64,000 nucleotides of DNA from an uncultured Eubacteriales bacterium (GTDB lineage: Bacteria; Bacillota; Clostridia; Oscillospirales; Acutalibacteraceae). Below are positions 51,781-60,962 of the stretch, piece after piece; position 1 is the stretch's first letter; each line of letters opens with the position of its first letter. A model generated the notes under the pieces. It was not told the origin of the DNA and did no database searches. It saw only the letters and a program-made list of their open reading frames with translations. Both the position numbers and the translations under genes were made by a program. Location of the stretch: positions 1 through 64,000 of the forward strand of contig CAKSCM010000008.1 in the NCBI GenBank assembly GCA_934444365.1, read 5' to 3'.

Positions 51781-53550
51781 ATGATAAAGCTGCTTAAAAA
51801 TATGGAAAGAAAAGAAAAGCTGATGGCGTTTGTTTGTCTTTTATTTATTGTGGTACAGATATATTTCGATCTGCGCCTGCCGGATTACATGACCGAGCTG
51901 ACGGTGCTGATCAAGACCTCCGGCACAACAGCAGATATTGTGAATGTCGGACTGAAAATGCTCGGCTGTACGATAGCGAGCGCGGTGCTTGCCATTGCCT
52001 GCGGCTTTCTTGCCGCCAAAACCGCAGCCGGATTCAGCTTTACCGTCAGGGATAAGCTGTTTCATCATGTAATGGACATCGGCAGCGAGGAAATGCAGGA
52101 TTTCTCCGTTCCCAGCCTTATAACCAGAACGACAAATGATATTACACAGATACAAATGATAATCGCAATGGGACTGCAAATGATGATAAAGGCGCCCATA
52201 ATGGCGGTCTGGGCGATAATTAAAATCCTCGGGAAAAGCCGGGAGCTGTCTGCCGTTACAGCAGCTTTTGTCGTCGTCCTTTTTGCAGCGGCAATGCTGA
52301 TAATGGGCTCATGCATTCCGCGATTCCGTCTTGTTCAGAAGATGACGGATAAAATAAACCGTGTAGCCCGCGAAAATCTGACCGGAATAAACGTTGTACA
52401 CGCTTTTAATGCCGAAGAATTTCAAAACAAAAAATTTGACGGCCCGAGCCTTGACATGATGAACCTGCAGATGAAAAACCAAAAGCTGTTTGCCCTTGTG
52501 CAGCCGACAATGACGCTTGGCATGAACGGTCTTGCTTTGGCGATATACTGGGTCGGCGCGGCGCTGGTGAGCAATATAGCCGTCACCGATATGGGCGCCA
52601 GGCTTACGATGTTCAGCGAGGTGCTCGTATTCAGCACCTATGCGACCTATATCGTAATGGCCTTTATGATGCTGGCGATGATCTTTATGCTGCTGCCGCA
52701 AGCGCAGGTATCGGCCGAACGTATAAATCAGGTTTTAGACCGAAAGGCTTCAATTACCGAGGGCACCCTTAAAAGCGGAAAAGAAACCGGAACGGTGGAA
52801 TTTAAAAATGTCTCCTTCCGCTATCCCCACGCCTCGGCAGACGAGCTGAGCAATATTAATTTCAAGGTAAACAAAGGCGAAACCTTGGCAATCATCGGCG
52901 CTACCGGCAGCGGCAAGACCACCCTTATAAGCCTTATACCCCGTTTTTATGACGCAACAGCCGGCGAGGTATTGGTGGACGGTGTAAATGTCAAAGACTA
53001 CGCATTTGATGCACTGTATGATAAGCTCGGATACGTCACCCAAAAGGCGGTTTTGTTCTCGGGAACCATACGGGACAATGTGCTTTTCGGAGAGAGCGCC
53101 GCCGGGGCTGACGACAATACTCTCGACAGCGCAATAGAGCTTTCCCAGGCGAAGGAATTTGTCGATAAGCTGCCCGAGGGCACAGAACACGAAATTGCAC
53201 AGCTCGGCCGAAACGTATCGGGCGGACAAAAGCAGCGCCTTTCCATCGCCAGGGCACTCGCAAGAAAACCCGAGATACTGATATTTGACGATTCCTTTTC
53301 GGCCCTTGATTACCGTACCGACGCAAAGCTTCGCGAGGGACTGAGCAAACAGCTCGACGGTACGACAAAAATCATTGTTGCACAGCGTATCAGCACGATC
53401 CGGCACGCCGACAAGATACTTGTTCTGGATCGCGGAGAAACGGTCGGAATGGGAACCCATGAAGATCTTATGCGTTCATGCGACGTATACCGCGAGATCG
53501 CCACATCTCAGCTTAGCGCCTCGGAGCTTGGCATAGGAGGGATAAAATGA
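51781..53550 (+). CDS. ABC exporter half-transporter A (Walker B Asp variant)
   Basis: A 589-residue protein. Six membrane helices (about 17-310) precede an ATPase domain. Walker A GATGSGKTT is at 373-381, the signature reads VSGGQKQR, and Walker B ends FDD (503-504) rather than DE, so the catalytic Glu is Asp. With the partner gene it forms a heterodimer with one normal and one degenerate ATP site. In related clostridial and lactic exporters this layout is associated with multidrug or peptide export. It is coupled to marR upstream and overlaps the partner by 4 nt. Confidence 0.93.
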   Translation: MIKLLKNMERKEKLMAFVCLLFIVVQIYFDLRLPDYMTELTVLIKTSGTTADIVNVGLKMLGCTIASAVLAIACGFLAAKTAAGFSFTVRDKLFHHVMDIGSEEMQDFSVPSLITRTTNDITQIQMIIAMGLQMMIKAPIMAVWAIIKILGKSRELSAVTAAFVVVLFAAAMLIMGSCIPRFRLVQKMTDKINRVARENLTGINVVHAFNAEEFQNKKFDGPSLDMMNLQMKNQKLFALVQPTMTLGMNGLALAIYWVGAALVSNIAVTDMGARLTMFSEVLVFSTYATYIVMAFMMLAMIFMLLPQAQVSAERINQVLDRKASITEGTLKSGKETGTVEFKNVSFRYPHASADELSNINFKVNKGETLAIIGATGSGKTTLISLIPRFYDATAGEVLVDGVNVKDYAFDALYDKLGYVTQKAVLFSGTIRDNVLFGESAAGADDNTLDSAIELSQAKEFVDKLPEGTEHEIAQLGRNVSGGQKQRLSIARALARKPEILIFDDSFSALDYRTDAKLREGLSKQLDGTTKIIVAQRISTIRHADKILVLDRGETVGMGTHEDLMRSCDVYREIATSQLSASELGIGGIK

Positions 53551-55322
53551 ATCGAAAAAAAGACGCCAATAACGGCATGGGCAGAGCCATCGCAAGAATC
53601 TCCTCGTATATGCGTTCGAGCATCGGAATTATTATTGCCGCATTGGTTCTCGCGGCTTTAAGCGCCGTCATGACAATTATAGGGCCCGATAAAATAGGGC
53701 AGATCGCCACGCTGATGTCGGACGGACTCACCGGCAGCATCGATCTTGCGGCCATCGCAAAAATCGGCATTTTCCTTGCGGTTATTTACATTCTAAGTGC
53801 GGTTTTTAGCTTTATTCAGCACTATACAATGGCCGTCGTTACACTGAAAATGTCCTACCGTATGCGCGGCGAGCTTTCCGATAAAATAAACCGGCTCCCT
53901 CAAAAATTTTTTAACACCACCTCTCAGGGCGATATTCTCAGCCGGATTACAAACGACGTATCCACATTGCAGCAGGGACTTACCAACAGCCTTCCCATGA
54001 TCATCAGCGCCACAACACAGTTTATAGGCTGCCTTGTCATGATGTTCGTCACCGAATGGCACCTCGCCCTACTTTCGGTCGGCGTAACCGTCATCGGCAT
54101 GCTTTTAACCGTTGTAATAATGTCAAGATCGCAGCGCTTTTTCTCCGCACGGCAAAAAAGTCTCGGTAAGCTCAGCGGATATGTCGAAGAAATGTATTCC
54201 GGACATGAGGTCGTAAGAATCAGCCGCGCCGGACAAAAAATCGGACAACAGTTTGACAGGCTTAACTCCGCCGTTTACGACGCAAACTGGAAGTCGCAAT
54301 TTCTCTCGGGAATAATGCAGCCGCTTATGAACATTATCGGCAATATCGCATATGTCGCCGTCTGTGTTTTCGGCTCGATCCTCGCGATAAACGGAACAAT
54401 AGAGTTCGGCGTGATCGTCTCATTCATTCTTTATGTACGGCTGTTCACCTCGCCGCTTACCCAAATCGCCCAGGGGCTTACCAACATGCAGACGGCCTCC
54501 GCCTCCGCTCACCGCATTTTCGACCTTCTCGAAAGCGAGGAAATGTCAAACGAGAGCGAAAAAACGACCGTTCTTACCGATGTTCGCGGAACGGTCAGCT
54601 TTGAGCATGTACGTTTCAGCTACCCGGATACCCCCGACAAAATAGTCATCAAGGATTTTTCCGCCGAGGTGCACCCCGGCCAGAAGGTCGCAATCGTCGG
54701 CCCGACCGGCGCCGGAAAGACCACCATGGTTAATCTGCTTATGCGATTCTTTGAAATAAACAGCGGCTCAATTAAAATTGACGGCGTCCCAATCTCTCAG
54801 ATAAGCCGAAAAAATGTACACAAACTGTTCAGCATGGTTTTGCAGGACACCTGGTTGTTTGAGGGAACACTCCGGGAAAACCTCGTCTACAACATGGATG
54901 GTATCACCGACGACCAAATCGAAGAGGTCTGCCGCGCATGCGGACTTGACAAATTCGTCCATACCCTGCCCGAAGGCCTTGACACCGTTTTATCCGAGGG
55001 CGCAAGCATCTCTGCCGGTCAAAAGCAGCTTTTGACCATTGCCCGTGCCATGCTGCAAAACGCCCCGATGCTCATTCTCGACGAAGCCACATCGTCGGTC
55101 GACACCCGTACCGAGCTTTTGATCCAGCGGGCAATGGACGAGCTTACAAAGGGGCGCACCAGCTTTGTGATAGCTCACCGCCTGTCCACAATCAAAAATG
55201 CCGATTTGATTCTCGTTATGCGCGACGGCGATGTGATTGAGAGCGGAACCCATGAGGAGCTGATGCTTCGCGGCGGATTTTATGCCGAGCTTTACAACAG
55301 CCAGTTCGACACCGTCGCTTAA
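53547..55322 (+). CDS. ABC exporter half-transporter B
   Basis: A 591-residue protein. Six membrane helices precede an ATPase domain with Walker A GPTGAGKTT (385-393) and a canonical Walker B LILDEATSSVD (D512-E513). The signature motif is altered to ISAGQKQL from LSGGQ. The altered signature should complete the partner's Asp-type site, and the intact Walker B pairs with the partner's VSGGQ, exactly as in asymmetric heterodimeric exporters. Substrate unknown. Confidence 0.93.
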   Translation: MNRKKDANNGMGRAIARISSYMRSSIGIIIAALVLAALSAVMTIIGPDKIGQIATLMSDGLTGSIDLAAIAKIGIFLAVIYILSAVFSFIQHYTMAVVTLKMSYRMRGELSDKINRLPQKFFNTTSQGDILSRITNDVSTLQQGLTNSLPMIISATTQFIGCLVMMFVTEWHLALLSVGVTVIGMLLTVVIMSRSQRFFSARQKSLGKLSGYVEEMYSGHEVVRISRAGQKIGQQFDRLNSAVYDANWKSQFLSGIMQPLMNIIGNIAYVAVCVFGSILAINGTIEFGVIVSFILYVRLFTSPLTQIAQGLTNMQTASASAHRIFDLLESEEMSNESEKTTVLTDVRGTVSFEHVRFSYPDTPDKIVIKDFSAEVHPGQKVAIVGPTGAGKTTMVNLLMRFFEINSGSIKIDGVPISQISRKNVHKLFSMVLQDTWLFEGTLRENLVYNMDGITDDQIEEVCRACGLDKFVHTLPEGLDTVLSEGASISAGQKQLLTIARAMLQNAPMLILDEATSSVDTRTELLIQRAMDELTKGRTSFVIAHRLSTIKNADLILVMRDGDVIESGTHEELMLRGGFYAELYNSQFDTVA

Positions 55323-55483
55323 AGTACAAAAACAGTTCCGGATAAAAAATCGGTCGCAATATCGATACTGTAAAATTCGGTGTTTAAAGGGCGAACACCG
55401 GCAAACGAATTGACTTTTTTAAAACCATAAGCCGCTATGGCAAGAAAAAATATAACCGCCGGCTAAACCGACGGCTGAAAGTA

Positions 55484-55536
55484 AAAAAACACGGCACGAT
55501 TTGGCAGTAATTTTACCGTTTCGTACCGTGTTTTTC
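55484..55536. terminator. bidirectional terminator after the exporter operon
   Basis: CACGGCACGA (55490-55499) pairs with TCGTACCGTG (55521-55530), one mismatch, flanked by A-run and TTTTTCT. Confidence 0.85.
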
Positions 55537-55545
55537 TATATAAAT

Positions 55546-55854
55546 TCAAATATCCCACTGACAAAGCTTTAAATCCACACATCCGTTTTCTTTAAACAAA
55601 ACGCCTTCCCGTAATAAAAGCCATTTTTGCTCGTCCCAACCCGGGGCCGTACGGCCGGCTGAATTTACAACCCTGTGACACGGATAATTCCCGTAATGCT
55701 CCGCTCTGCCAAGCACCCGGCCTACAAGCCTCGAATAACTGTCCATACCTATAAGCCTTGCTATCTGCCCGTAGGTTGCGACACGTCCGTAGGGGATCTC
55801 CTCCACGACCGAAAGTATCTGATAAGCTAAATCGTCGTTTAACGCCATGCTCAT
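55546..55854 (-). CDS. MGMT-fold DNA alkyltransferase-like protein
   Basis: A 102-residue protein consisting only of the C-terminal DNA-binding domain of O6-alkylguanine-DNA alkyltransferase. VATYGQIARLIG and YPCHRVVNSAGR are typical. The acceptor Cys (C59, PCHR) is kept, unlike in alkyltransferase-like proteins that have Trp. Such short forms may repair, or only flag, O6-alkylguanine. GAGG is 9 nt before the ATG. It follows a TfoX-N gene after 11 nt, probably co-transcribed. Confidence 0.9.
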   Translation of the reverse strand: MSMALNDDLAYQILSVVEEIPYGRVATYGQIARLIGMDSYSRLVGRVLGRAEHYGNYPCHRVVNSAGRTAPGWDEQKWLLLREGVLFKENGCVDLKLCQWDI

Positions 55855-55865
55855 TGCATCAGTCC

Positions 55866-56195
55866 TCAGGTCCGCTGTTTTTTCTTTTTGGGTTTTTGCT
55901 CCGGCAGCTCGTCATACATGGCGTCAAACAGTCCGGTCAGGAATTCTTTATCATCGACATTCTCTACAAGCAGCATTTCCTTTGCCCCGTCGTAAGGCAG
56001 CTCATAAACGGCCTTCGGCATATATGACACCGCCGATTTTGTCGGCTTTACAAGCAATCGGTCGTCATAAATTCCGCCTACAATCCTACCACGGTAATAA
56101 ATTATGTATTCCCCCATCATCGCACGGTAGGAAATATCGTCCAAATCGGACAGCTGATCCAACAAAAACAAGAGATAATCCTTACTCGACGGCAT
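55866..56195 (-). CDS. TfoX N-terminal domain protein
   Basis: A 109-residue single-domain protein with YRAMMGEYIIYYRGRIVGGIYDDRLLVKPT, the TfoX-N pattern, and a Lys-rich tail. In Haemophilus and Vibrio full TfoX activates competence; this lone domain is widespread in Firmicutes and of unknown role. GGAGG lies 8 nt before the ATG at 56195, ten codons inside the longest frame. Confidence 0.88.
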   Translation of the reverse strand: MPSSKDYLLFLLDQLSDLDDISYRAMMGEYIIYYRGRIVGGIYDDRLLVKPTKSAVSYMPKAVYELPYDGAKEMLLVENVDDKEFLTGLFDAMYDELPEQKPKKKKQRT

Positions 56196-56293
56196 ACCAT
56201 TTTCCTCCGCTTCGGTTTTAGTCATTTCGTTTTGATCCCGGCCATACTTTTACCTTTTTAATTATACTGCTTTTACATTGCTTCTTCAACATA

Positions 56294-56328
56294 AAATCCC
56301 CGTACCGGCAAAAGCGATACGGGGATTT
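56294..56328 (-). terminator. terminator of the nucleotidyltransferase gene
   Basis: AAATCCCCGTA and TACGGGGATTT pair perfectly across a 13-nt loop, ending in T-rich DNA on the complement. Confidence 0.85.
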
Positions 56329-56338
56329 ATCGTAAAAA

Positions 56339-57103
56339 TTATACTTCGTTATCAGCCAGAGCGCCAAGAAAAAACTCGTTAAGTCTTCCCCAGTCGTTAT
56401 TTTGCTCCTCTTTCATCGTATCGATTTTCGATTTGACAGAGGAAATCTCCTCATCCAAAAATTCATTTAAAGCGTCGATCCTTGGAATTTCTTTAATTTC
56501 GGGAGAGTTTATTTTTATATCCAGCAGAGTTTCAACCTCTTTTTTCAGTGCAACGGGGAGCTCATGCTCTTCAAGCTCGGAAAAAAGCATCGGCGGCGGA
56601 GTGTTTTTATCAATTATCCACCGGCAAGCCAAAACCGGCCTTAATACATAAAAATATTTTTTGGCCTTTACGATATCGCCCTTTAGATATTCGCGGTAAT
56701 TCCCCCGGGCCATGCTGACATAATGATACAGACTTTTCTTTTTGGAAAAATAATCCGCCGCCAGCCTTTTAAAATCCTCGGCAAACCGCGTTTTCAGGTA
56801 AATAACAGGGGATGAAAGCCACTCAAACAATGTCGGGTTCGACCTGTAAAGCAACGCCAGGGCCTTTTTAAGATCCCAACCGTTTATGTCAAGCTCATCA
56901 TCAATGGGAAGCTCGATAACGTCGCGGAATTCGTCAAGTCTTAAATAATCGTTTTTTGGCCTTACGTAGATAAAGCGCACGTCGTAATCGCTGTCAGGCG
57001 AGGCGATTCCCCATGCCCTGCTGCCGGATTCGACCGCAAACAGTATTCTGACGTTCTGAGTTTTTTCTATTTCGTATAGCCTTTGCCTTATAATTTGTTC
57101 CAT
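56339..57103 (-). CDS. RlaP/YcgL-type nucleotidyltransferase
   Basis: A 254-residue protein with the nucleotidyltransferase motif GSRAWG (27-32), then D37-x-D39-x-D41 (SPDSDYDVRFIY). NPTLFEWLSSPVIY, YVSMARGNY and KKYFYVLRPVLACRW segments are typical of the family Pfam calls RlaP. It presumably transfers a nucleotide to RNA or another acceptor; the target is not established. The ATG at 57103 has GAGGCGGAAAG upstream and matches the family start. Confidence 0.88.
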   Translation of the reverse strand: MEQIIRQRLYEIEKTQNVRILFAVESGSRAWGIASPDSDYDVRFIYVRPKNDYLRLDEFRDVIELPIDDELDINGWDLKKALALLYRSNPTLFEWLSSPVIYLKTRFAEDFKRLAADYFSKKKSLYHYVSMARGNYREYLKGDIVKAKKYFYVLRPVLACRWIIDKNTPPPMLFSELEEHELPVALKKEVETLLDIKINSPEIKEIPRIDALNEFLDEEISSVKSKIDTMKEEQNNDWGRLNEFFLGALADNEV

Positions 57104-57221
57104 TCTTTCCGCCTCGCTTTTTAAAGCATATATCCGACAGATTCGTCCGCCGAACACGTAAAAATTCCGACCCGTTTATAATGCCGCACATCATGGCCGC
57201 CGCAAAGCCTGCGCCGTCAGT

Positions 57222-57806
57222 TTATTTTTTGAACAAGTGAAAATCGCAGCAATCGCCGCCGTAGCCCAAGGTTTTAGTACGGGTAAATCCGATTTTTTAA
57301 GATCGCCGTAGGTTACGTCGTCAACGTCGCAAAACAGCCTTTACTGCTCCTCGCATCCGTTTTCTACGCATGCCGTATGCCAAAGACATTTTTTGATGGT
57401 AACATCAAAATAATCCTTGCTGTGCGTCTGTGTGCTCTCCTGCAGGTCGGTCGTTCGCATAATTTTAAGAAATACACTGCTGTAAATTTTATAAAAACCC
57501 GGTACCGCTTCCATTTTGGCCGTGGACGAATGCTTTTTCGCCGCTGCCTTGTCGATTATGTATTTGCGCATAGAGCCGTATACGTCCTCCTCCTAAAACC
57601 GCCGTCATTTAAAAGCGCCTTATACAGCGCTATACGGGGAGGATGGTCTGAACCGGCGTCTTCATCCGATTTTGTGATCTGTTTTCGATGTTATTAATAA
57701 GGGTGATAAGCATTTCCTCCTGAGCGGCAAATAATTCTTTGCCCCCGGGTTCTCCTGACTCATCGTTCAAAAAGCTTTTTATGATTTTTTGCTGTTCCAC
57801 CGTCAT
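57222..57806 (-). pseudogene. broken L-2-amino-thiazoline-4-carboxylate hydrolase-like gene
   Basis: Read on the complement, pieces of one ATC-hydrolase-type protein of about 195 residues lie in order but in different frames. MTVEQQKIIKSFLNDE to MKTPVQTILP comes first, then RIALYKALLNDGGF, then EEDVYGSMRKYIIDK to VENGCEEQ. RLFCDVDDVTYGDLKK and GFTRTKTLGYGGDCCDF to the stop at 57222 follow. Three single-base losses fit the frame changes, at the C-run near 57636-57639, near 57591-57598 and at the A6 run at 57293-57298. An in-frame TAA at 57341-57343 sits where a Cys is expected. The metal-ligand-like Cys/Asp motifs are still readable, so decay is recent. Confidence 0.88.
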
Positions 57807-57887
57807 TTCAGACACTTTTTAAGATTACTCTTGCCAAGCCGATTATATCACACCGCTAAAATTTCTTCAACCAAGCACAAATACATA

Positions 57888-57927
57888 AAATCCCCCTTGC
57901 GCCGGATATCCGACATAAGGGGGATTT
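57888..57927 (-). terminator. terminator downstream of ppdK
   Basis: AAATCCCCCTT (57888-57898) and AAGGGGGATTT (57917-57927) pair perfectly; the position fits the end of the leftward ppdK transcript. Confidence 0.75.
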
Positions 57928-58058
57928 AATCGTGCCGTAAAGCCGCAATTTAACACCTTAGAAACCGGGGACTAAAAGCCCGGACGTCCCGTTTTTTCTT
58001 CAAAAAACGACCGTCGGCTCCGGCAATGTGTCAAACCGGCAATAGGAAAGCTGAAAAA

Positions 58059-60704
58059 TTACTTATTTTTCTGCTCTTTTATTGCAGCCTGCGCGGCGGC
58101 AAGGCGAGCGATAGGTACACGGTAGGGTGAGCAGGAAACATAGTCAAGGCCTATGTTGTTGCAGAACTCAACCGAGGAGGGATCTCCGCCGTGTTCACCG
58201 CATATTCCGAGATGGATGTCCGGACGGGTCTTGCGACCGAGCTCGGCAGCCATCTTTATGAGCTTGCCGACACCCTTCTGGTCAAGCTTTGCAAAGGGAT
58301 CGGACTCATAGATCTTGGTCTCGTAATAAGAATCGAGGAACTTACCGGCGTCGTCACGGCTGAATCCGAAGGTCATCTGGGTAAGATCATTGGTGCCGAA
58401 GCTGAAGAACTCGGCAACGGTGGCAATCTCGTCGGCGGTAAGAGCGGCACGCGGAATTTCAATCATGGTACCGATATGATACTTCATGTTCGAGCCGGCC
58501 TCTTTTATAAGCTTGTCGGCTGTGGCGCAGACAACATCCTTTACGTATTTGAGCTCCTTGATCTCGCCTACGAGGGGGATCATTATTTCGGGCTCGATGT
58601 TGTACTCGGGATGCTTCTTCATAACGTCAAGAGCAGCGGTTATAACCGCAACGGTCTGCATCTCGGCGATTTCGGGATAGGTAACGGCCAGACGGCAGCC
58701 GCGGTGACCCATCATGGGGTTGAACTCGTGGAGCGAATCGATAACCGATTTGAGCTCCTCAACCGAAATCTCAAGATCCTTTGCAAGATCGATTATATCC
58801 TCTTCCTTCTGGGGGAGGAACTCGTGAAGCGGCGGATCGAGGAAACGAACCGTCATGGGAAGTCCTTTTAATGCCTCGTACATGGCGGTGAAGTCGCCCT
58901 TCTGATAGGGAAGAATCTTGGCAAGAGCAGCCTTTCTGGCTTCAACCGTCTTGGCAACAATCATCTCGCGGACGGCCTTTATGCGGTCGCCCTCGAAGAA
59001 CATGTGCTCGGTACGGCAAAGGCCTATACCCTCGGCGCCGAACTTAACGGCCTGCTCGGTGTCGCGCGGAGTGTCGGCATTGGTGCGGACCTTAAGTCTC
59101 CTGCGCTGATCGGCCCATGCCATGAAGCGGCCGAAGTCGCCCGAAATGGTGGCCTCAACGGTGGGAACAGCCTCGCCGTAAATCTTACCGGTGGAGCCGT
59201 CGAGCGAAATGTAATCGCCCTCTTTATAATCCTTGCCCGAAAGGGTGAAGTAGCCCTTGTCGGCATGCATGGTGATATCGCCGCAGCCGGAAACGCAGCA
59301 GGTACCCATTCCGCGGGCAACAACTGCAGCGTGGGAGGTCATACCGCCGCGAACGGTAAGTATGCCCTGAGCGGCCGCCATACCCTCGATGTCCTCGGGG
59401 GAGGTCTCAAGACGAACAAGAACAACCTTCTCGCCCCTTGCAGCCCATTCCTTAGCGTCGTCAGCGGTAAATACCACACGACCGCAGGCAGCGCCCGGAG
59501 AAGCGGCAAGACCGGAACCGATTACGGTAGCAGCCTTAAGAGCCTTGGCGTCAAACTGGGGATGAAGCAAAGCGTCAAGCTGCTTGGGATCGACGCGGAG
59601 AACGGCCTCGTCCTCATCGATCATGCCCTCATCAACAAGATCAACGGCGATCTTCAAAGCGGCGGCAGCGGTACGCTTGCCGTTACGGGTCTGAAGCATA
59701 TAAAGCTTACCGTTTTCGATGGTGAACTCCATATCCTGCATATCTTTATAGTGATTCTCGAGGTTAGAGGCTATCTCGGCAAACTGCTCGTAAACAGCCG
59801 GCATATCCTCGTGAAGCTTTGCAATGGGGCTGGGGGTACGAACGCCCGCAACGACATCCTCGCCCTGAGCATTTATAAGATACTCGCCGAACAAAGCCTT
59901 CTCACCGGTGGCGGGGTCGCGGGTAAAGGCAACGCCGGTACCGGAATTCTCGTTAAGGTTACCGAAAACCATGGGCTGTACGTTTACCGCGGTACCCCAG
60001 CTGTAGGGGATATCGTTCATGCGGCGGTAAACATTTGCACGGGGGTTGTCCCAGGAACGGAAAACAGCCTTTACGGCCTCCATCATCTGCTCCTTAGGAT
60101 CGCTCGGGAAGTCGGTTCCCTTCTCCTGCTTGTAGTACTCCTTGAAGCGGGCAACAAGCTCCTTCATATCGTTAACATCAAGGTCTATATCGTTCTTGAC
60201 GCCCTTTTTCTCCTTGAGCTCGTCGATTATTACCTCAAAGGTCTTCTTGGAAATCTCCATAACAACATCCGAGAACATCTGGATGAAGCGGCGATACGAA
60301 TCGTAAACAAAACGCTCGAATTCAGGGGTGGGGTTGCCCTTTATCATACCGGCGGCAACCTCGTCGTTTATACCGAGGTTAAGTATGGTGTCCATCATGC
60401 CGGGCATTGAAGCTCTGGCACCCGAACGAACCGAAACAAGAAGAGGCTTCTCCGGATTTCCGAACTGCTTGCCGTTTAACTCCTCAACCTTTGCAAGTGC
60501 GGCGTAGATCTGCTCCTCAATATCGGCAGAAATCTTGCGGCCGTCCTCATAATAACGGGTGCATGCCTCGGTAGAAACGGTAAATCCCTGCGGAACAGGC
60601 ATACCGAGTCTGGTCATCTGAGCGAGGTTAGCGCCCTTGCCTCCGAGCAGCTCGCGCATGTGCTCGTCGCCTTCGGAAAACAGGTAAACATACTTGTGAC
60701 TCAT
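58059..60704 (-). CDS. ppdK: pyruvate, phosphate dikinase
   Basis: A full-length enzyme of 881 residues. The N-terminal ATP-grasp domain begins KYVYLFSEG and has LLGGKGANLAQMTRLG. The phosphohistidine domain has H458 in GGMTSHAAVVARGMG. The C-terminal TIM barrel holds CGEHGGDPSS with the catalytic Cys. It interconverts pyruvate, ATP and phosphate with PEP, AMP and pyrophosphate, a main glycolytic or gluconeogenic step in anaerobic Clostridia. AGGAGG precedes the ATG. It diverges from prs. Confidence 0.98.
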   Translation of the reverse strand: MSHKYVYLFSEGDEHMRELLGGKGANLAQMTRLGMPVPQGFTVSTEACTRYYEDGRKISADIEEQIYAALAKVEELNGKQFGNPEKPLLVSVRSGARASMPGMMDTILNLGINDEVAAGMIKGNPTPEFERFVYDSYRRFIQMFSDVVMEISKKTFEVIIDELKEKKGVKNDIDLDVNDMKELVARFKEYYKQEKGTDFPSDPKEQMMEAVKAVFRSWDNPRANVYRRMNDIPYSWGTAVNVQPMVFGNLNENSGTGVAFTRDPATGEKALFGEYLINAQGEDVVAGVRTPSPIAKLHEDMPAVYEQFAEIASNLENHYKDMQDMEFTIENGKLYMLQTRNGKRTAAAALKIAVDLVDEGMIDEDEAVLRVDPKQLDALLHPQFDAKALKAATVIGSGLAASPGAACGRVVFTADDAKEWAARGEKVVLVRLETSPEDIEGMAAAQGILTVRGGMTSHAAVVARGMGTCCVSGCGDITMHADKGYFTLSGKDYKEGDYISLDGSTGKIYGEAVPTVEATISGDFGRFMAWADQRRRLKVRTNADTPRDTEQAVKFGAEGIGLCRTEHMFFEGDRIKAVREMIVAKTVEARKAALAKILPYQKGDFTAMYEALKGLPMTVRFLDPPLHEFLPQKEEDIIDLAKDLEISVEELKSVIDSLHEFNPMMGHRGCRLAVTYPEIAEMQTVAVITAALDVMKKHPEYNIEPEIMIPLVGEIKELKYVKDVVCATADKLIKEAGSNMKYHIGTMIEIPRAALTADEIATVAEFFSFGTNDLTQMTFGFSRDDAGKFLDSYYETKIYESDPFAKLDQKGVGKLIKMAAELGRKTRPDIHLGICGEHGGDPSSVEFCNNIGLDYVSCSPYRVPIARLAAAQAAIKEQKNK

Positions 60705-60831
60705 TTGCTTAAATCCTCCTGAAATTTATTCTAACCTTAGTTTTTATACTCGTTTAAAGGTCTCAAAATATATTATAACAAAGGGTTTTTCACTTTTCTA
60801 CTATGAAATTCAGAAAATATCGCCCGTTTAT

Positions 60832-60885
60832 AAGTGCAAAATTAGGCAATAATTACAATTAAATATTATACATCAATTTGCACTT
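60832..60885. promoter_or_regulatory. GTGCAAA-box inverted repeat in the ppdK-prs divergent region
   Basis: AAGTGCAAA (60832-60840) and its exact reverse complement TTTGCACTT (60877-60885) are 36 bp apart. A third GTGCAAA lies at 60931-60937. The right arm touches the -35 element of prs. Confidence 0.45.
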
Positions 60886-60912
60886 GCAAAATAACTCGTA
60901 AAATAGCATAAT
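60884..60912 (+). promoter_or_regulatory. probable promoter of prs-pth
   Basis: TTGCAA-17-CATAAT, about 50 nt before the prs ATG. Confidence 0.55.
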
Positions 60913-60962
60913 AAGTATAGATATAAGAACGTGCAAAAGCGTTACGGAAGGACGAAGAATTT

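Noticed and set aside
59004..60410. 468-codon open frame antisense to ppdK
   Set aside because: It lies wholly inside the highly conserved ppdK gene on the other strand, has no recognisable domain or ribosome-binding site, and reflects codon bias of the sense gene.
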